The notes below the pieces were generated by a model. That model saw only the letters and a program-made list of their open reading frames with translations. It was not told the DNA's origin and made no database searches. Positions 61,445-64,000 of a stretch of 64,000 nt of DNA are shown here, piece after piece. This stretch comes from Xylanibacillus composti (lineage in GTDB: Bacteria > Bacillota > Bacilli > Paenibacillales > K13). Location of the stretch: assembly GCF_018403685.1 (NCBI RefSeq), contig NZ_BOVK01000015.1, forward strand, positions 124,001-188,000, given 5' to 3'. Positions within the stretch are counted from its first letter, which is position 1, and each line of letters opens with the position of its first letter. The translations under genes were made by a program, and so were the position numbers.

Positions 61445-61631
61445 CTTTCGGGCAAAGCACGCTTCCAAAGCTCGGCGTTGGTTGCTGCGGGTTTGACCTT
61501 GGTTAAGAGCAAGGCATGCTCCACCTCTGCCTAAATTGACGCATACCCGTCCAATGGTCTATTCGCTTGTACGGAAATCAACATAAGATGAATTGTTCTA
61601 CAAGCGCATATTCGTTTTGGAGGTGGTGGAA

Positions 61632-62672
61632 ATGAATGTCGGATTAATAGGCTGCGGATTTATAGGAAGAAAGCACCTGGAAGCAGTCATGGATTCCTCC
61701 GACTTGCAGCTTGCCGCGGTATGCGACGTATCCGACGAGGCGATGAAGGCTGTAGTGGAACGCTATCAATCGTTCTTCCCGGCTGCTCGGGTGAACGCTT
61801 ATCGAAAATATGCTGAACTGCTGGTTGACTCAAATGTAGACATTGTTGTGGTGTCCACCTTAAGCGGGCTGCACGGACGCATCGCGAAGGAAGCGCTGAT
61901 TCAAGGCAAGCATGTAGTCGTTGAGAAGCCTATGGCACTATCCGTGCAAGAGGCACGGGAGATGAACCGTCTTTCCCGCATGTTCGGCGGCAAGCTGGCC
62001 GTATGCCATCAGAAGCGCTTCTATCCGCATTTGCAGGAACTAAAGCGGCTGCTTTCCAGTGGCGGCATTGGCCAAATCATCCATGCCGAAATGACGTTGC
62101 GGATCAATCGGGACGACGCTTATTATGCCCAGGCTCCCTGGCGAGGAAGCTGGGAGATGGACGGCGGGGTGCTGATGAATCAAGCTATTCATAATATCGA
62201 CTTGCTGTATTGGTTCGCCGGGAAACCCCGTTCGGCGGCAGGAGCCATCGGTCGACTGCTGCGTCCGATCGAAGCGGAGGATACGGCGTCAGCTGTAGCG
62301 GAGACGGAACCCGGCGGCATTGTGCAAGTGCATGCAACCGTATGCGCTGCGCGCGGGCATACAGAGGAGCGTCTAAGGCTGCTCGGTTCAAAGGGCACGA
62401 TCGAATTGACGGGCAAGCAGCTGGCAGAAATCACCGATTGGTGTGTTCCAGGAGTCGAATTGCCGGATTGGAAGCCCGCCGATGATGGCTACGCTGCGCT
62501 TTATGCCGATTTGGTTCAGGCTGTGCAAACGAATCGCGAACCTCTTGTGAACGGGGAGGAAGGCATGATTGCGCTGGAATGGATTTTGGCGGTTTACCGC
62601 GCAGCAAAGGAACGGAGGACGATCGATTTGCCGCTGGAGCAATTCTCAACGATGGAGATGATGGAATCATGA
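61632..62672 (+). CDS. Gfo/Idh/MocA-family sugar dehydrogenase
   Basis: 346 residues. NAD(P)-binding GLIGCGFIGRKHLEAV at the N terminus, VEKPMAL (catalytic Lys region) and the two-histidine QAIHNIDLLYWFAG. The set is typical of nucleotide-sugar dehydrogenases such as WlbA. First gene of a new operon whose downstream genes overlap by 4 bp. GGAGGTGG lies 5 nt before the ATG. Confidence 0.85.
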   Translation: MNVGLIGCGFIGRKHLEAVMDSSDLQLAAVCDVSDEAMKAVVERYQSFFPAARVNAYRKYAELLVDSNVDIVVVSTLSGLHGRIAKEALIQGKHVVVEKPMALSVQEAREMNRLSRMFGGKLAVCHQKRFYPHLQELKRLLSSGGIGQIIHAEMTLRINRDDAYYAQAPWRGSWEMDGGVLMNQAIHNIDLLYWFAGKPRSAAGAIGRLLRPIEAEDTASAVAETEPGGIVQVHATVCAARGHTEERLRLLGSKGTIELTGKQLAEITDWCVPGVELPDWKPADDGYAALYADLVQAVQTNREPLVNGEEGMIALEWILAVYRAAKERRTIDLPLEQFSTMEMMES

Positions 62673-63688
62673 AGCGGACCAACCCTGAGAACGGTCAGCA
62701 TCGCTATTACGCCCGGATTTTTGGAGGGTGCCGCATTGTCGTAACAGGCGGAGCTGGATTTCTCGGCAGCAATCTTGTGCGCCGCCTGCTCCCTTACGCA
62801 GCGGACATTGTCGTAATTGATGATCTGTATACCGGTCGCCGGGATGTTGTCCCGTCCGCGCCGAATGTTTCCTTCAAGCAGGTAAGTGTTGCAGACGGAC
62901 CCGCGATCAGACCGTACTTGCAAAGAGCGGATTACATCTTTCACTTCGCGGCGCGCAATATTGTGCTGTCCATGGAGCAGCCGGCGAGCGATTTCGAGGT
63001 AAACGCAAAGGGAACCATGCAGATGCTGCTGGAAAGCGCAGGGAACATTGGACTGCGGCGGTTCGTTTACGCCTCGACCTCTTCGATTTACGGCAATGCT
63101 TCCCGGCTGCCGGCAGAGGAGGACCAGTACAACGTGACGGTGCCCTATGCCGCTTCGAAGATGTGCGGCGAGCTGCTGGGCATCGCTTATGGGCAAAGCT
63201 TTGGCATTCCCTTTACCGCGCTGCGCTTCTCTAATGTTTTCGGTCCAGGTCAAGTGAGCACGAATCCATATTGCGGAGTAGTGACGAAATTCATGGAGCG
63301 GCTCGTTCGCCAAGAGCCGCTGCAAATTTTCAGCGATGGCGAGCAAACAAGGGATTTCACCTATGTGGATGATGCGATGGATGCCGTGTTGGATGCTGCG
63401 GCCAGCCCCGCAACCAAGGGGAGTGTCTGCAATATCGGCACAGGTGTGGAAACGACGATTAATGAGCTGGCACAGCGTGTCTGCGCCGTAACGGGCATGC
63501 CCGACAATTACCCTCGCGAATATGTGGAGAAGCGCAGAATCGATACGGTACAGCGCCGGGCCGTCAGCATGAAGCGTCTGCAGGCTTCAACCGGGTGGAG
63601 GCCTCGGCATTCGTTGGATCAAGGCCTTCTGAAAACATGGGAGTGGTATAGACAGGAAGCAAACGTACGAAAGGGAGATGAGGCATGA
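62669..63688 (+). CDS. NAD-dependent nucleotide-sugar epimerase/dehydratase
   Basis: 339 residues, extended SDR: VVTGGAGFLGSNLVRRLL, STSSIYG, PYAASK (YxxxK) and RDFTYVDD. Closest in look to UDP-glucose/GlcNAc 4-epimerases. The first 20 residues before the Rossmann fold are extra. Overlaps the preceding stop by 4 bp (ATGA). Confidence 0.85.
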   Translation: MKRTNPENGQHRYYARIFGGCRIVVTGGAGFLGSNLVRRLLPYAADIVVIDDLYTGRRDVVPSAPNVSFKQVSVADGPAIRPYLQRADYIFHFAARNIVLSMEQPASDFEVNAKGTMQMLLESAGNIGLRRFVYASTSSIYGNASRLPAEEDQYNVTVPYAASKMCGELLGIAYGQSFGIPFTALRFSNVFGPGQVSTNPYCGVVTKFMERLVRQEPLQIFSDGEQTRDFTYVDDAMDAVLDAAASPATKGSVCNIGTGVETTINELAQRVCAVTGMPDNYPREYVEKRRIDTVQRRAVSMKRLQASTGWRPRHSLDQGLLKTWEWYRQEANVRKGDEA

Positions 63689-64000
63689 GCGAACCGGTTC
63701 ATTCGATTCATCCATCAGCGCGCATAGGGGCGAATTGCCGAATTGGCTGGTATGCGGTGATTCATGAAGATGTGGTGCTGGGGGATGGCACGGAGATAGG
63801 CGATCATGCCGTGATAGGTCCAGGCACCCGTCTCGGGGCGGGCGTCAAGGTTGGACCGGGCAGCGTAGTAGGCAAGCAGCCTTCATCCAATGCCAGAATC
63901 AAGCGGAAGCCTGCAGCCCTGTCCCCGCTGCAGGTTGGAGACGGGACGGCGATTGGCGCGAACGTCGTTCTCTACGCGGGAAGCGAGATTGGCGAGGATG
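63685..64000 (+). CDS. Left-handed beta-helix (hexapeptide) acyltransferase, 3' truncated
   Basis: 105 residues visible to the right edge, with hexapeptide repeats of the type IGANCRIGWYAVIHEDVVLGDGT and IGDHAVIGPG. Likely an N- or O-acetyltransferase acting on a nucleotide sugar (WbpD/WlbB-like), given the two genes before it. Overlaps the preceding stop by 4 bp. Confidence 0.8.
   Translation, partial: MSEPVHSIHPSARIGANCRIGWYAVIHEDVVLGDGTEIGDHAVIGPGTRLGAGVKVGPGSVVGKQPSSNARIKRKPAALSPLQVGDGTAIGANVVLYAGSEIGED

Noticed and set aside
61582-61589. CATAAGAT as a sigma-E/sigma-K -10 for the sugar operon
   Set aside because: No matching -35 at a proper distance.

Overview
The window reads as a chromosomal segment of a Gram-positive, endospore-forming member of the Bacillales, most likely Paenibacillaceae. 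The evidence is the genes dnaB/dnaI, sda, yuzB, yqzM, yheC/D, ecsAB, hemQ and cheX, strong AGGAGG-type ribosome binding sites, sigma-A-type promoters, and GTG/TTG starts in a moderately GC-rich background. The species cannot be fixed from sequence alone. There are no rRNA or tRNA genes, prophage, insertion sequences or CRISPR arrays that I can see.

Layout. (1) 0-10 kb is a redox and Fe-S block resembling the yut/yum/yui neighbourhood of Bacillus: Nfu, YuzB, two type-2 NADH dehydrogenases, the futalosine-pathway menaquinone enzyme MqnE, an A-type Fe-S carrier, YumC-type ferredoxin/flavodoxin-NADP reductase, HemQ and YuiB. The unlisted small gene sda sits behind a cluster of DnaA boxes. (2) 10-16 kb holds primosome genes dnaB-dnaI, yqzM, trxA and uvrC. 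(3) 16-24 kb has a CPBP protease, a Ktr potassium regulator, and sdhCAB with a divergent LysR gene, then a CDF metal exporter. (4) 24-38 kb is mixed housekeeping: PHP phosphatase, LysR, cheX, SDR, DEAD-box helicase, an SLH surface protein, ecsAB, an aminotransferase, an MFS transporter and psd. It ends with a cyclic-di-GMP-I riboswitch in front of a tiny Cys-rich protein. (5) 38-42 kb has two GT4 glycosyltransferases flanking a UDP-GlcNAc 2-epimerase. (6) 42-46 kb is a TPP-riboswitch operon for uptake of a thiamine precursor, with a TatD-like hydrolase at its end. (7) 46-55 kb is respiration and fermentation: a ba3-type oxidase, then adhE (frameshifted), pflB and pflA. Both promoters carry an Fnr-type box at the same class II spacing, and adhE also has a perfect Rex box. 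(8) 55-64 kb is an envelope or spore-surface polysaccharide region: YheC/D, a CotSA-like GT4, two paralogous GT2 enzymes, a GT-D protein with a GX3 repeat, three tandem small helical proteins, then a nucleotide-sugar operon (Gfo/Idh dehydrogenase, SDR epimerase, hexapeptide transferase) cut by the right edge.

How it works together. Much of the window serves electron flow: menaquinone synthesis, NADH and succinate dehydrogenases, a terminal oxidase, and the PFL/AdhE route when oxygen is short. The regulatory sites seen (Rex for NADH/NAD state, Fnr for oxygen, TPP, c-di-GMP, DnaA) fit this. The least explained part is the 56-61 kb operon, where glycosyltransferases with very basic or GX3-repeat tails are translationally coupled to small helical and acidic proteins.
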